This document shows, piece after piece, positions 54,022 to 62,814 of a DNA stretch of 64,000 bases. The position numbers and the translations under genes are program-made. The number at the start of each line of letters is the position of its first letter. Within the stretch, counting starts at the first letter, position 1. Source of the DNA: Flavobacterium croceum DSM 17960 (GTDB lineage Bacteria > Bacteroidota > Bacteroidia > Flavobacteriales > Flavobacteriaceae); NCBI RefSeq assembly GCF_002917885.1, contig NZ_PQNY01000006.1, forward strand, positions 62,001-126,000. The letters are read 5' to 3'. The notes below the pieces were generated by a model. The model searched no databases and was not told the origin of the DNA. It was given only the letters and a program-made list of their open reading frames with translations.

Positions 54022-54963
54022 ATGACAATTACACAACTACAATATGTATTGGCTGTTGCCGAATATAAAAACTTTACTCTAGCTGCCGAAAAATGTTTCG
54101 TTACGCAGCCCACCTTGAGTATGCAAATACAAAAAGTAGAAGACGAGCTTGATATTCAAATTTTTGATAGAAGTAAAAAACCGATACAACTTACAGATAT
54201 TGGTATTAAAATAGTAAATCAGGCCAAAAACATTGTAAATGAAGCCGAAAGAATACAAGATATTGTAGACCAGCAAAAAGGTTTTATTGGTGGCGAATTT
54301 AGATTGGGTATTATTCCTACTATAATGCCTACTCTATTGCCCATGTTTTTGAATAATTTTATAAAAAAATATCCAAAGGTTAAACTCATTATAGAGGAAT
54401 TAAATACAAACGATATTATTGAAAAATTAAACAACGGACATCTCGATGCCGCAATAGCAGCTACACCCCTAGAAGAAGAAAAAATCAAAGAAATTGTACT
54501 TTTTTATGAACCTTTTGTAGCTTATGTGCCAGAAAACAATAGTGTATTTGATAAAAAAGAAATCACTATAGACGATTTAAATTTAGATGAAATATTACTT
54601 CTGCAAGATGGTCATTGCTTTAAAGACAGTATTTTAAATTTATGTAAAAGTAACGGCAAAACAGAGCATCGCAATTATCAATTGGCAAGTGGTAGTTTTG
54701 AAACCTTAATTAAACTTGCCGATGAAGGCTTGGGTACTACACTATTACCTTATTTACATACACTCGAATTACCCGAAAAAGCCAAAGCAAAATTAAAGCA
54801 GTTTGCAGAACCTAAACCCGCTCGAGAAGTAAGCCTTATCTACCCAAAAAGCGAATTAAAAATTCATATAATTGATGCCTTACGAGCTACAATTGCAGGT
54901 GTTATAAAAGGAGCTATTGTGTTTAATAATGTAGAAATTATTAGTCCGAAACCCAATAAATAA
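54022..54963 (+). CDS. oxyR: Hydrogen peroxide-sensing LysR regulator OxyR
   Basis: The protein has 313 residues from ATG 54022 (MTITQLQYVLAV). The LysR winged-helix occupies about 1-60 (F-V-T-Q-P-T-L-S-M-Q-I), followed by the substrate-binding-like sensor. The redox pair is Cys199 and Cys208 in G-H-C-F-K-D-S-I-L-N-L-C, identical in position and spacing to the peroxide-sensing cysteines of E. coli OxyR. It diverges from dps, a likely target. A terminator follows. Confidence 0.95.
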   Translation: MTITQLQYVLAVAEYKNFTLAAEKCFVTQPTLSMQIQKVEDELDIQIFDRSKKPIQLTDIGIKIVNQAKNIVNEAERIQDIVDQQKGFIGGEFRLGIIPTIMPTLLPMFLNNFIKKYPKVKLIIEELNTNDIIEKLNNGHLDAAIAATPLEEEKIKEIVLFYEPFVAYVPENNSVFDKKEITIDDLNLDEILLLQDGHCFKDSILNLCKSNGKTEHRNYQLASGSFETLIKLADEGLGTTLLPYLHTLELPEKAKAKLKQFAEPKPAREVSLIYPKSELKIHIIDALRATIAGVIKGAIVFNNVEIISPKPNK

Positions 54964-54991
54964 AAAAAGGAACCTTGATTGGGTTCCTTTT
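54964..54991. terminator. oxyR terminator
   Basis: A stem AAAGGAACC / GGTTCCTTT with a 6-7 nt loop and T-rich tail begins right after the oxyR stop; it also faces the small convergent gene. Confidence 0.88.
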
Positions 54992-54995
54992 AGTT

Positions 54996-55193
54996 TTATG
55001 AGTTTATACTAATTACACATTGCCTTAGTTCGGGTTTTTCTTTCACTATTTGTGATACCCAAACCATTAATTCTTCTATTTCAAAAGGCAACAAAACTTT
55101 GAATGCCTTTTCTAGTTCTTTACAAAAAAGTTTAGAATCGAAACTTACGCGTTCTAAAACCGATTTTGTATAGCTAAAAATCAATCTCGGCAT
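54996..55193 (-). CDS. Small conserved-looking hypothetical protein
   Basis: The protein has 65 residues with no signal peptide. The pattern M-P-R-L-I-F-S-Y-T-K, a helix with F-D-S-K-L-F-C-K-E-L, then L-P-F-E-I-E-E-L looks structured and, as I recall, recurs in flavobacteria. It ends beside the bidirectional terminator, which supports a real transcript. Function unknown. Confidence 0.6.
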   Translation of the reverse strand: MPRLIFSYTKSVLERVSFDSKLFCKELEKAFKVLLPFEIEELMVWVSQIVKEKPELRQCVISINS

Positions 55194-55300
55194 AAAAACT
55201 AGATTATTGGTTAAACATATTTGTTAAGTAAGAACGTAATTTATTTTGCTTTATTGTATCAAAATTACATTTTTTAACGAACCAAAAGCCTAAAAATAAG

Positions 55301-55963
55301 TTAATATTTTATAGCGCGTAACATTTCTCTTTTACCGGGTGCTCCTGGCAATTTTTCAATTACAAAACCTGCTGTTTCCATAGCTCTTTTAATTACGCCT
55401 CGGCAAGCATAAGTTACCAAAATTCCGTTGGTTTTTAATGCCTTGTACATTTGCTTAAAAATCTGATCACTCCATAATTCGGGTTGTACATCATAGCCAA
55501 AAGCATCAAAGTAAATAATGTTGTAAAGATTTTCATCTAAAATATCTTGAAATTTTTTACACTGTTTTTTAATAGTAAATCTATCTGAAATAGTTTGCTC
55601 TTCTTCCCAATTACAAGTGTGCATCAACATAAATTTTTCGGTTTTTTCAGTTGCTTCTAATACTTCAACATAGTTTAGTTTTTTTACATGCTCAAGATCT
55701 ACAGGATATGCTTCTATTGCAGTGTAATGAATTGATTTGTTGTTGTTTTCTGATTCTAAATAAGTAATAAAAGCGTTTAAACCTGTACCAAAACCTATTT
55801 CTAATATATGTGCTTTCTGCTGGTTATAGTAGTTTAAACCTGCATTAATAAACACGTGATAAGCTTCTTGAATGGCACCATTTTTTGAGTGATAAGTTTC
55901 ATTAAGTTCTGGAACAAAAAGCGTAGAAGAACCGTCTTTTGTAATAAGTATTTCCTTTTTCAA
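55301..55963 (-). CDS. mnmD: tRNA (mnm5s2U34) methyltransferase, MnmD
   Basis: The protein has 220 residues. The SAM-binding motif L-E-I-G-F-G-T-G-L-N-A-F, then A-I-E-A-Y-P, Y-F-D-A-F, and the C-terminal P-G-A-P-G-K-R-E-M are hallmarks of the DUF752 domain. In E. coli this domain is fused to an FAD oxidase as MnmC; here it stands alone. It completes the wobble-uridine modification. Followed on the other side by DUF1801, 6 nt away. Confidence 0.93.
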   Translation of the reverse strand: MKKEILITKDGSSTLFVPELNETYHSKNGAIQEAYHVFINAGLNYYNQQKAHILEIGFGTGLNAFITYLESENNNKSIHYTAIEAYPVDLEHVKKLNYVEVLEATEKTEKFMLMHTCNWEEEQTISDRFTIKKQCKKFQDILDENLYNIIYFDAFGYDVQPELWSDQIFKQMYKALKTNGILVTYACRGVIKRAMETAGFVIEKLPGAPGKREMLRAIKY

Positions 55964-55969
55964 TGTTTA

Positions 55970-56311
55970 TTATTTTACGATTTGAGAAAGTCTATAGAGA
56001 GCTATTTTTTGAATTAGTTGTTTAGGCAATTCTTCATGAAGAGAAAATTGTATAGCTCCTTTAGAATATTTATATGCTTTTAAATCATTTTCAAATTTAA
56101 CAATGGGTTCGGCTGTAGGATAAAACCCAATATGATTTTTATAACCCGCATAATAAACTAAAATTTTATTTTGCTTAAAAGCGGGCATTTTATAAGAAAT
56201 TGTTTCTGTAGCAAGAGGCAAAACTTCTTTTAAAACAAAATGAAGTTCGAGCAATTTTTGCTGAACTTCATTTGGAAATTGTTCTATATATTGTTTAATA
56301 TCTCTATTCAA
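55970..56311 (-). CDS. DUF1801 (YdhG-like) protein, probable TTG start
   Basis: The DUF1801 pattern is clear: I-K-Q-Y-I-E-Q-F-P, E-T-I-S-Y-K-M-P-A-F, and H-I-G-F-Y-P. YdhG relatives have been called iron-chaperone-like; function is unproven. The longest frame (from 56386) overlaps the end of the upstream haem lipoprotein by about 70 nt and adds unrelated sequence. TTG at 56311 begins 2 nt after that gene's stop and directly precedes the domain, so I use it (113 residues). Confidence 0.75.
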   Translation of the reverse strand: MNRDIKQYIEQFPNEVQQKLLELHFVLKEVLPLATETISYKMPAFKQNKILVYYAGYKNHIGFYPTAEPIVKFENDLKAYKYSKGAIQFSLHEELPKQLIQKIALYRLSQIVK

Positions 56312-56313
56312 TA

Positions 56314-56763
56314 TTACTGTTTTATATATAGTTTTTTTATTTTGGGAATTGGGCCTCCACATTTTACTTCGTGACACGAAATACAAGCATCTATTCCTTT
56401 ATTAAAATGCTCTTTTGCATTTTTTGGATCTTCATAAATTAATTCTTGGGCTTGAATAAACTTTTTAGCTTGTTCATTAAAAAATGCATCTTTATCGGTA
56501 TCATCTGTCAATACTGCTTCGTGTATTTTTAAAAAATGCTGCGGAAATTTACCTATGGTATCGCCTTTTTTTATACGTTCTTTTAGTCTTTGATTGTCTA
56601 CATACATTTGCTCCATAAGCGCTGCCATTTCAGACATTTCATACATCTCAAACTTTTGATTCTCGGTAGAGCAAGCTTCTTTTTTTTGTTTTTCGTCTGC
56701 CTTTTTTTGGCAAGAAAACAAAAGCAAAACCATACACAATGGTATTATCAATTTATTGAACAT
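56314..56763 (-). CDS. Lipoprotein with single c-type haem motif (C-I-S-C-H)
   Basis: The protein has 149 residues. Lipobox L-L-F-S-C with Cys18. A helical body of about 100 residues precedes a C-terminal haem-binding C-I-S-C-H (about 130-134), an arrangement like cytochrome c' or c556, in which the CxxCH lies near the end of a four-helix bundle. A further C-G-G-P-I-P-K-I-K-K follows. It probably serves as an electron carrier or small-ligand sensor in the periplasm. It lies 3 nt after the DUF4920 gene. Confidence 0.8.
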   Translation of the reverse strand: MFNKLIIPLCMVLLLFSCQKKADEKQKKEACSTENQKFEMYEMSEMAALMEQMYVDNQRLKERIKKGDTIGKFPQHFLKIHEAVLTDDTDKDAFFNEQAKKFIQAQELIYEDPKNAKEHFNKGIDACISCHEVKCGGPIPKIKKLYIKQ

Positions 56764-56766
56764 CTT

Positions 56767-57258
56767 TTATTTTTTAATTAATACACCGTCTGCTAGAAAA
56801 GAATATGTAATTTCTGGTTTGGTAATGCTGTCTATGCTCGCTTGCGATTTTCCTTCATCTTTGGCATAATGTTTCAACTCATCAACACTAATAATGTTTA
56901 CAAAGGCTTTACCATTTGCAATAACCTCACTACCAGAAGCATTTTTGGGTACAAAAAATCCGTAATCTTTAAATTTTACAAAAGCAACTTCTTTGCCCGA
57001 CAATTCTAAATTCATCCAACATCCTTTTTTTTGGCAAACCTCTTTTATCTTTGAGATTACTTTTACATTTAATGTGTCTGTAGAATCTTTAAGTGTTTTG
57101 TATTTTTCTAATAATTCAGCTCCTGTAATAGCTCCTTCTGCTGTAATAGAATCGCCAAATTTTGCATAAGAAACTTTTTCTTCTTTCGTATCTTGACCGT
57201 TGTTTTTACAACTTGTAAATGCAAGTGCAAGTACAGCTAGTAGCATTATTTTTTTCAT
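56767..57258 (-). CDS. DUF4920 lipoprotein
   Basis: The protein has 163 residues from ATG 57258 (M-K-K-I-M-L-L). Lipobox A-F-T-S-C with Cys17. The DUF4920 region (about 35-163) has K-F-G-D-S-I-T, the conserved V-C-Q-K-K-G-C-W-M pair of cysteines, F-F-V-P-K-N-A-S-G, and G-K-A-F-V. A longer frame from 57285 puts nine residues before the signal peptide and is rejected. It is followed by the c-type haem lipoprotein; the cysteine pair may be a metal or redox site. Function unknown. Confidence 0.82.
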   Translation of the reverse strand: MKKIMLLAVLALAFTSCKNNGQDTKEEKVSYAKFGDSITAEGAITGAELLEKYKTLKDSTDTLNVKVISKIKEVCQKKGCWMNLELSGKEVAFVKFKDYGFFVPKNASGSEVIANGKAFVNIISVDELKHYAKDEGKSQASIDSITKPEITYSFLADGVLIKK

Positions 57259-57461
57259 GATAAGTAATATTTTAATTTTTAACAAATTTATAAATTTATG
57301 CTTTAATTTCCTAAATAATACAAGACCAGATTTGCCTTAAAAATCAATAAAAAACAATGAATACTATTTTAAATTGATTTTTTTGTAATTTAGCCGAAAC
57401 TAAATATCACAAAATTATTAACTTTTTATTGTTTTATTCTTTTTATTAAAAGAAGTTAAAA

Positions 57462-58532
57462 ATGGAATCAACAACTACATCCGACATTGAGATTATGCTT
57501 TCTTCTCAGTCTAAAATTAACGAAGTAGATTTTGAAAATCTAACTTTTGGAACCGTTTTTACAGATCATATGCTTGTATGTGATTTTAAAAATGGTGAGT
57601 GGCAAAAGCCTGTTATACAGCCTTATCAGCCATTTACTTTAGACCCATCTACTAAGGTTTTTCATTATGGGCAAGCCATATTTGAAGGTATGAAAGCCTA
57701 TAAAGATGAACAAGGCGATGTTTGGATGTTTAGAGCCAATGAAAACTTTAATCGTTTTAATAAATCGGCAATACGTTTGGCTATGCCAGAAGTTCCCGAA
57801 GAAGTATTTATGGGTGGTTTAAGAAAACTACTTCACATTGAAAAAGATTGGGTTCGATATGGTATGGGTCGTTCTTTGTACATAAGACCTTACATGATTG
57901 CTACAGGCGAAGGCGTTATTGCTCAACCCTCTTCAGAATATAAATTTGTTATTATTTTATCTCCAGCAAAATCGTACTACAATCAAGAGGTAAAAGTAGT
58001 TATTGCCAATCATTACAGTAGAGCTGCCAATGGTGGTATAGGTGCTGCAAAAGCTGCTGGTAATTATGCTGGACAATTTTATCCTACAAAATTGGCTGTA
58101 GAAAAAGGGTTTCAACAAATAATTTGGACTGATGATGCTACGCATACCAAGCTAGAAGAAGCTGGTACTATGAATGTTTTTTTTAGAATTAATAATACTT
58201 TAATTACAGCGCCTACAAGCGAGAGAATATTAGATGGTGTTACGCGTAAAAGTTTGATTGATTTAGCAAAAAGAGAAGGTATTGATGTTGAAGTACGCTC
58301 TCTTTTGGTAGATGAATTGTTGAATGCTGCAAAAAACGGTACACTAAAAGAAATTTTTGGAGCAGGAACAGCTGCTGTAATTAACCCTATTGTTGGGTTT
58401 GCCTATGAAGATTTGTATTTTGATTTACCTAAAATAGAAAACTCAATGGCTATGGAATTGAAAGATAAATTGAATAAAATTCAATACAAATTGGCCGAAG
58501 ATACTTTTGGTTGGACAGAAAAAATAGAATAG
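57462..58532 (+). CDS. ilvE: Branched-chain amino acid aminotransferase
   Basis: This is the last step in Leu/Ile/Val synthesis and first in their breakdown; 356 residues, fold-type IV, class III BCAT. F-H-Y-G-Q-A-I-F-E-G-M-K marks the first strand. The PLP-binding Lys197 is in G-A-A-K-A-A-G-N-Y-A. The region G-A-G-T-A-A-V-I-N-P-I completes the site. Monocistronic with a clear terminator; other ilv genes are elsewhere. Confidence 0.96.
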   Translation: MESTTTSDIEIMLSSQSKINEVDFENLTFGTVFTDHMLVCDFKNGEWQKPVIQPYQPFTLDPSTKVFHYGQAIFEGMKAYKDEQGDVWMFRANENFNRFNKSAIRLAMPEVPEEVFMGGLRKLLHIEKDWVRYGMGRSLYIRPYMIATGEGVIAQPSSEYKFVIILSPAKSYYNQEVKVVIANHYSRAANGGIGAAKAAGNYAGQFYPTKLAVEKGFQQIIWTDDATHTKLEEAGTMNVFFRINNTLITAPTSERILDGVTRKSLIDLAKREGIDVEVRSLLVDELLNAAKNGTLKEIFGAGTAAVINPIVGFAYEDLYFDLPKIENSMAMELKDKLNKIQYKLAEDTFGWTEKIE

Positions 58533-58539
58533 TAAAACA

Positions 58540-58574
58540 AAGGGATAATCTTAAAAAATTATCCCTTCTTTTTT
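58540..58574. terminator. Convergent terminator of ilvE and ppx
   Basis: A 10-bp stem AAGGGATAAT / ATTATCCCTT with an 8-nt loop and T-tract. Confidence 0.9.
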
Positions 58575-58577
58575 GCT

Positions 58578-59468
58578 TTAAATTCTATTAAAATACATTG
58601 CTTTTACAATCCCGTCTGAAAGTCCAATTTTTGGTACAAATATTTGTTTGGCTCCACTAGATTTCATAGCGTGCAAATAAATTTTAGTCGCAGGAATAAT
58701 AACATCGGCTCGGTCGGTATTTAAACCTAATTCTGCAATACGTTGTTCGTAGGTCATTGCTTCAAGTTTTTTATATTCTGAAGCTATGTATTTATAAGAC
58801 AAAGGTTTATCTAAGTTTTTTTCAGACATTTTAAAAAGCTTATTGATATTTCCTCCAGAACCAATAAGTATAACATCGTCATAACCTTCTATTTGATGCT
58901 TAATCCAAGTTTCTATTTCGTTCCAAACTGTTTCATCAACCATATTATTAAGCAATCTTACTGTACCATTTTTAAACGATTTGGCTGCTACAATGTTTCC
59001 TTTTGAGAAAAGGGTAAATTCGGTACTACCACCACCCACATCTACAAAAAGATAATTTGCATTAGTATGCATTAAATTATGTAAATCGGACGATGCAATG
59101 ATAGCCGCTTCAACTTTACCATCTATAATTTCTATATCTATAGAAGCTTTATCTTGAATAAGTTTCACAATCTCTTTGCCATTGTGAGCTTCACGCATTG
59201 CCGATGTGGCACAAGCTTTGTATTTTTGAACTTTATATACGTTCATTAGTAATCTAAAAGCATTCATAGCATCTACCATTCTATTGCCGTTTTCTTCAGA
59301 AATTTGACCTGTAGTAAATGCATCTTGCCCCAAGCGTATAGGAACTCTTATAAGTGCAGATTTGTTAAATTGTGTTTCTTTTCCTTTTTGTTCTATAATA
59401 TTGGTAATAAGCAATCGCATGGCGTTTGAACCAATATCTATAGCTGCATATTTTTTTATTGTAATCAT
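58578..59468 (-). CDS. ppx: Exopolyphosphatase (Ppx/GppA family)
   Basis: The protein has 296 residues. The acetate-kinase/Hsp70-fold phosphate motifs are A-A-I-D-I-G-S-N-A-M-R-L-L at the start and F-V-D-V-G-G-G-S-T-E-F in the middle. It lacks the extra C-terminal domains of E. coli Ppx, as in the short form. It releases phosphate from polyphosphate (or pppGpp). It follows ppk1 on the same strand with a 45-nt gap. Confidence 0.94.
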   Translation of the reverse strand: MITIKKYAAIDIGSNAMRLLITNIIEQKGKETQFNKSALIRVPIRLGQDAFTTGQISEENGNRMVDAMNAFRLLMNVYKVQKYKACATSAMREAHNGKEIVKLIQDKASIDIEIIDGKVEAAIIASSDLHNLMHTNANYLFVDVGGGSTEFTLFSKGNIVAAKSFKNGTVRLLNNMVDETVWNEIETWIKHQIEGYDDVILIGSGGNINKLFKMSEKNLDKPLSYKYIASEYKKLEAMTYEQRIAELGLNTDRADVIIPATKIYLHAMKSSGAKQIFVPKIGLSDGIVKAMYFNRI

Positions 59469-59513
59469 TTAATAATATAATTCATTTGCTAAAATATGTA
59501 CAAACTATACATT

Positions 59514-61616
59514 TTAGCTATTTTTAGTGATTGTATTAAAATAGTTATATGTTTCTTGTTGAGCTCTAAAAATAGGTTCGTTGGCTTTTCGTTCTCTATA
59601 TAGATTATCTAGCTTTTCCGAATGTAAACGTGCTTTTACATTACCTTTCCAACCTACTTCAAAGGTATCTATGAGTTGCTTTTTAATACTTTCGTCATAA
59701 ATAGGGCACGTTACCTCTACTCTTCCATCTAAATTTCTTGTCATAAAATCGGCCGAAGAAATAAATACTTCAGTATCATTATTATTACAGAAAATAAATA
59801 TTCGGGCGTGTTCTAAATAGTTATCAACAATACTTATGGCTTCTATATTCTCGCTCATTCCTTTAATTTTTGGAATTAATGAGCATATTCCTCTTATTTG
59901 CAATCGTATTTTAACACCTGCATTGCTTGCTTGGTATAGCTTATCTATCATTAAAAAATCTGATAAACTATTCATTTTTAAATCAATATAAGCAGGTTTA
60001 CCTAATTGAGCATTAAAAATTTCACGGTCTATTAATTTTACAATTTTTGTACGCGTATAATGTGGAGAAACAATAAGATGTTTGTATGGATATAATCTAT
60101 AGTTTATATCAAAAAAATCAAATACTTTAGACATATCTTTTAGTATTTTTTGATGGCTTGTAAATAGTGTAACATCTGTATAAAAACGCGCTGTAGATTC
60201 ATTAAAATTACCTGTAGAAATAAATCCGTATCGCTTTATTTTACTATTTTCTATACGCTCTACATAACATATTTTACTGTGTACTTTAAGTCCTTTTACA
60301 CCAAATATTAAATGCACACCTTCTGTTTGTAACTGTTCTGCATACGATATATTGCTTGCCTCATCAAAACGAGCTTGCAATTCGATTTGCACAGTAACTT
60401 TTTTACCATTTTTGGCCGCATTAATCAATGAACTAATAATTTGAGAATTGTTGGCAAGTCTATAAAGTGTAATTTTTATTGTTGTTACTTTGGGGTCTAA
60501 TGCAGCTTCTCGTAAAAATTTAATGAGATATGCAAAAGTTTGGTAAGGCGCATAAACAAGATAATCTTTTTGGGCAATTTTATTTAAAATACTTCCGTCT
60601 AATGATAAATCTGGAACGGGCAAAGCTGTATTTTGCTTGTACAATAAATCATACCTGCCAAGGTTTGGAAAATCCATATAATCTCTACGATTGTGGTATC
60701 TTCCGCCTGGAATAATGCTATCGGAAGCATCGATTCCCATACGCGTTAGAAAAAATTCTAGTGTATCTTTTTCTATGGTTTTGTCATATACAAACCGAAC
60801 AGGTTCGCCAACGCGTCTATCTTTTACCGAAGTTGCAATTTTTTGCATCATACTTTTACTCATATCTGAGTCGATATCGAGCTGAGCATCTCGAGTAATT
60901 TTTATCATGTGTGATGATATCGATTCATAGTCGAAAATATTAAAAATACTTTCGAGATTATATCGAATTACATCATCTAGAAGCATCACATATTGTTTGT
61001 CTTCTATAGAAGGTAATACTACTACTCTATTAATTGTTTTCGGAATTTCTATAAGCGCATAGCGTATGTCTTTTTTGGGTTTAACCAAACCTAAAAGTTT
61101 ACTTTTTTCTTCGGGTTTCATTACCAACCGTATCGCTAAATAGCCTGCTGTATCTTTAAGTAAAGGAAATTCAGCAAGATCATTCAATATAATGGTAACC
61201 AACTCTGGGCTTACTTTTTGAATGAAAAAATTCTTGATAAACTCTACATGTTCTGGTAATACTTCGGTTTCTTCTACAATAATTATGTTTTCTTCTTTTA
61301 GTTTATTTTCTATAATTTGAAGAATTTTTAAGCTCTCTGCTTGTTGTTTTATTACAATCTCGGTAATCTCTTTTACCAATTGTTGGGCAGAAATGCCACC
61401 TAGCAGTTTTTCTCCCGATTGTCCAGATAAACTCAACCTTCTTACTGCTGCAAAACGAACCCTGAAAAATTCATCTAAATTATTGGAGAAAATACCTAAA
61501 AATCGTAATCGTTCCAACAATGGAACTGTTTCGTCTGCCGCTTCTTGAAGCACTCGAGCATTAAAAGCAAGCCAGCTTTTTTCGCGATCAATATATCTAA
61601 ACTTGTTTTCTTGCAT
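59514..61616 (-). CDS. ppk1: Polyphosphate kinase 1
   Basis: This makes polyphosphate reversibly from ATP; 700 residues, full length. The N-terminal domain opens with R-E-K-S-W-L-A-F-N-A-R-V-L. The catalytic PLD-like half has V-H-S-K-I-C-Y-V with His446 (phospho-acceptor site), S-T-G-N-F-N-E-S-T-A and Y-L-E-H-A-R-I-F-I-F. It overlaps the sixA stop by 1 nt (TAATG), so the two are coupled. Confidence 0.97.
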   Translation of the reverse strand: MQENKFRYIDREKSWLAFNARVLQEAADETVPLLERLRFLGIFSNNLDEFFRVRFAAVRRLSLSGQSGEKLLGGISAQQLVKEITEIVIKQQAESLKILQIIENKLKEENIIIVEETEVLPEHVEFIKNFFIQKVSPELVTIILNDLAEFPLLKDTAGYLAIRLVMKPEEKSKLLGLVKPKKDIRYALIEIPKTINRVVVLPSIEDKQYVMLLDDVIRYNLESIFNIFDYESISSHMIKITRDAQLDIDSDMSKSMMQKIATSVKDRRVGEPVRFVYDKTIEKDTLEFFLTRMGIDASDSIIPGGRYHNRRDYMDFPNLGRYDLLYKQNTALPVPDLSLDGSILNKIAQKDYLVYAPYQTFAYLIKFLREAALDPKVTTIKITLYRLANNSQIISSLINAAKNGKKVTVQIELQARFDEASNISYAEQLQTEGVHLIFGVKGLKVHSKICYVERIENSKIKRYGFISTGNFNESTARFYTDVTLFTSHQKILKDMSKVFDFFDINYRLYPYKHLIVSPHYTRTKIVKLIDREIFNAQLGKPAYIDLKMNSLSDFLMIDKLYQASNAGVKIRLQIRGICSLIPKIKGMSENIEAISIVDNYLEHARIFIFCNNNDTEVFISSADFMTRNLDGRVEVTCPIYDESIKKQLIDTFEVGWKGNVKARLHSEKLDNLYRERKANEPIFRAQQETYNYFNTITKNS

Positions 61617-62101
61617 TATGATATTTCTTTTAAGAAAATAATTTTGGTGGTAACACCTTTTTGTAAACTATTCCATTCTTGTATTTTAAAATCTATTTGA
61701 ACAAAACCCGACGTAGGCACATTATCTATAAATTCTGAACCATATTTATTTACAAAATCGGTAAAAGCTTCATTATGTCCAAAAATTACAACTGTACTTG
61801 CATTTTGAGGTAATGCTTTGATGTTTTCAACCAATTGATGTAAATTAAATGTATAATATTCGTCTTTAATAATAAGACTTTCTACAGGAATATCCCACAC
61901 ATTTAGCGCTATTTGAGCCGTTTGTAAAGCTCTAGTAGCGGTGCTTGATATAAAATAAAAGTCAGCATTTATATGCTTTTTTGATGCTAAAGCTACTTTT
62001 CTTGTTTGTAGTTTACCTTCTTCAAGAACAGTTCTTTGCTTATCGCTTACACCTAATTCCCAACTCGATTTGGCATGCCGAAATAGAATAATTTGTTTCA
62101 T
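61616..62101 (-). CDS. sixA: SixA-like phosphohistidine phosphatase
   Basis: The protein has 161 residues of the histidine-phosphatase superfamily. The catalytic R-H-A-K-S-S-W-E is at the N-terminus, S-T-A-T-R-A-L-Q-T-A in the middle, and G-H-N-E-A-F near 110. E. coli SixA dephosphorylates phosphohistidine proteins. Here it is translationally coupled to ppk1, whose mechanism uses a phosphohistidine, so a regulatory link is possible but unproven. Confidence 0.9.
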   Translation of the reverse strand: MKQIILFRHAKSSWELGVSDKQRTVLEEGKLQTRKVALASKKHINADFYFISSTATRALQTAQIALNVWDIPVESLIIKDEYYTFNLHQLVENIKALPQNASTVVIFGHNEAFTDFVNKYGSEFIDNVPTSGFVQIDFKIQEWNSLQKGVTTKIIFLKEIS

Positions 62102-62104
62102 GGT

Positions 62105-62749
62105 TTATGATGATAAGCGTTCTATTTTCCAATTGTAATCTGGTTGTAATGTGAATCGTATTCTATCGTGAAGACGATTGGGTCTTCCTTGCCAAAATTC
62201 AACTTCGTGTGGTATTACCAAAAATCCACCCCAATATTTTGGACGCGGAATTTCTTTACCTTCAAATTCTTTTTCAAGTGCATGAAGTTTATCTTCCAAA
62301 AAAGCTCTATTGGGTATTACTTCGCTTTGGTTTGAAGCTATAGCACCTAATTTGCTCCCGTCTGGTCTAGACGCAAAATAATTGTCTGAGATGTTCTCGC
62401 TGGTTTTTTGTGCTATTCCTTTAATAATAACTTGACGCTCTATACTAGGCCAAAAAAAAGACAAGCATACTTTTGGATTTTGCAGTATTGATTTTCCTTT
62501 TTCAGAATTATAATTCGTATAAAAAACGAAGCCTTCTTCATTAAACTTTTTGAGTAGTACTACTCTACTTTTTGGAAAACCATCGAGCCCTACTGTAGAT
62601 AAAGTCATTGCATTTACTTCATCAACACCGCCAAAATCTTCTGTTTCATAAAACCATTTATGAAATAAATTGATAGGGTCTTCGGGCAAATGTGATTCTA
62701 ATAATTCACTTTTTTCGTAAGATTTTCTGTAATCACTTAGATCTTTCAT
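62105..62749 (-). CDS. pdxH: Pyridoxamine 5'-phosphate oxidase
   Basis: This FMN enzyme makes pyridoxal phosphate; 214 residues. Family features: N-A-M-T-L-S-T-V, K-S-R-V-V-L-L-K, F-Y-T-N-Y-N-S-E-K-G-K, S-F-F-W-P-S-I-E-R-Q-V and E-F-W-Q-G-R-P-N-R-L-H-D-R. It lies 3 nt before sixA on the same strand. No other PLP genes nearby. Confidence 0.96.
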   Translation of the reverse strand: MKDLSDYRKSYEKSELLESHLPEDPINLFHKWFYETEDFGGVDEVNAMTLSTVGLDGFPKSRVVLLKKFNEEGFVFYTNYNSEKGKSILQNPKVCLSFFWPSIERQVIIKGIAQKTSENISDNYFASRPDGSKLGAIASNQSEVIPNRAFLEDKLHALEKEFEGKEIPRPKYWGGFLVIPHEVEFWQGRPNRLHDRIRFTLQPDYNWKIERLSS

Positions 62750-62775
62750 TCTAGAATATTAACTTTTTCAAAGAT

Positions 62776-62810
62776 AAAAAAAATCCGAAAGTAGTCTTTC
62801 GGATTTTTAA
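62776..62810. terminator. Terminator of rho
   Basis: The stem AAATCCGAAAG / CTTTCGGATTT with a short loop and flanking A and T tracts lies just after the rho stop (minus strand) and before pdxH. Confidence 0.9.
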
Positions 62811-62814
62811 GTTT

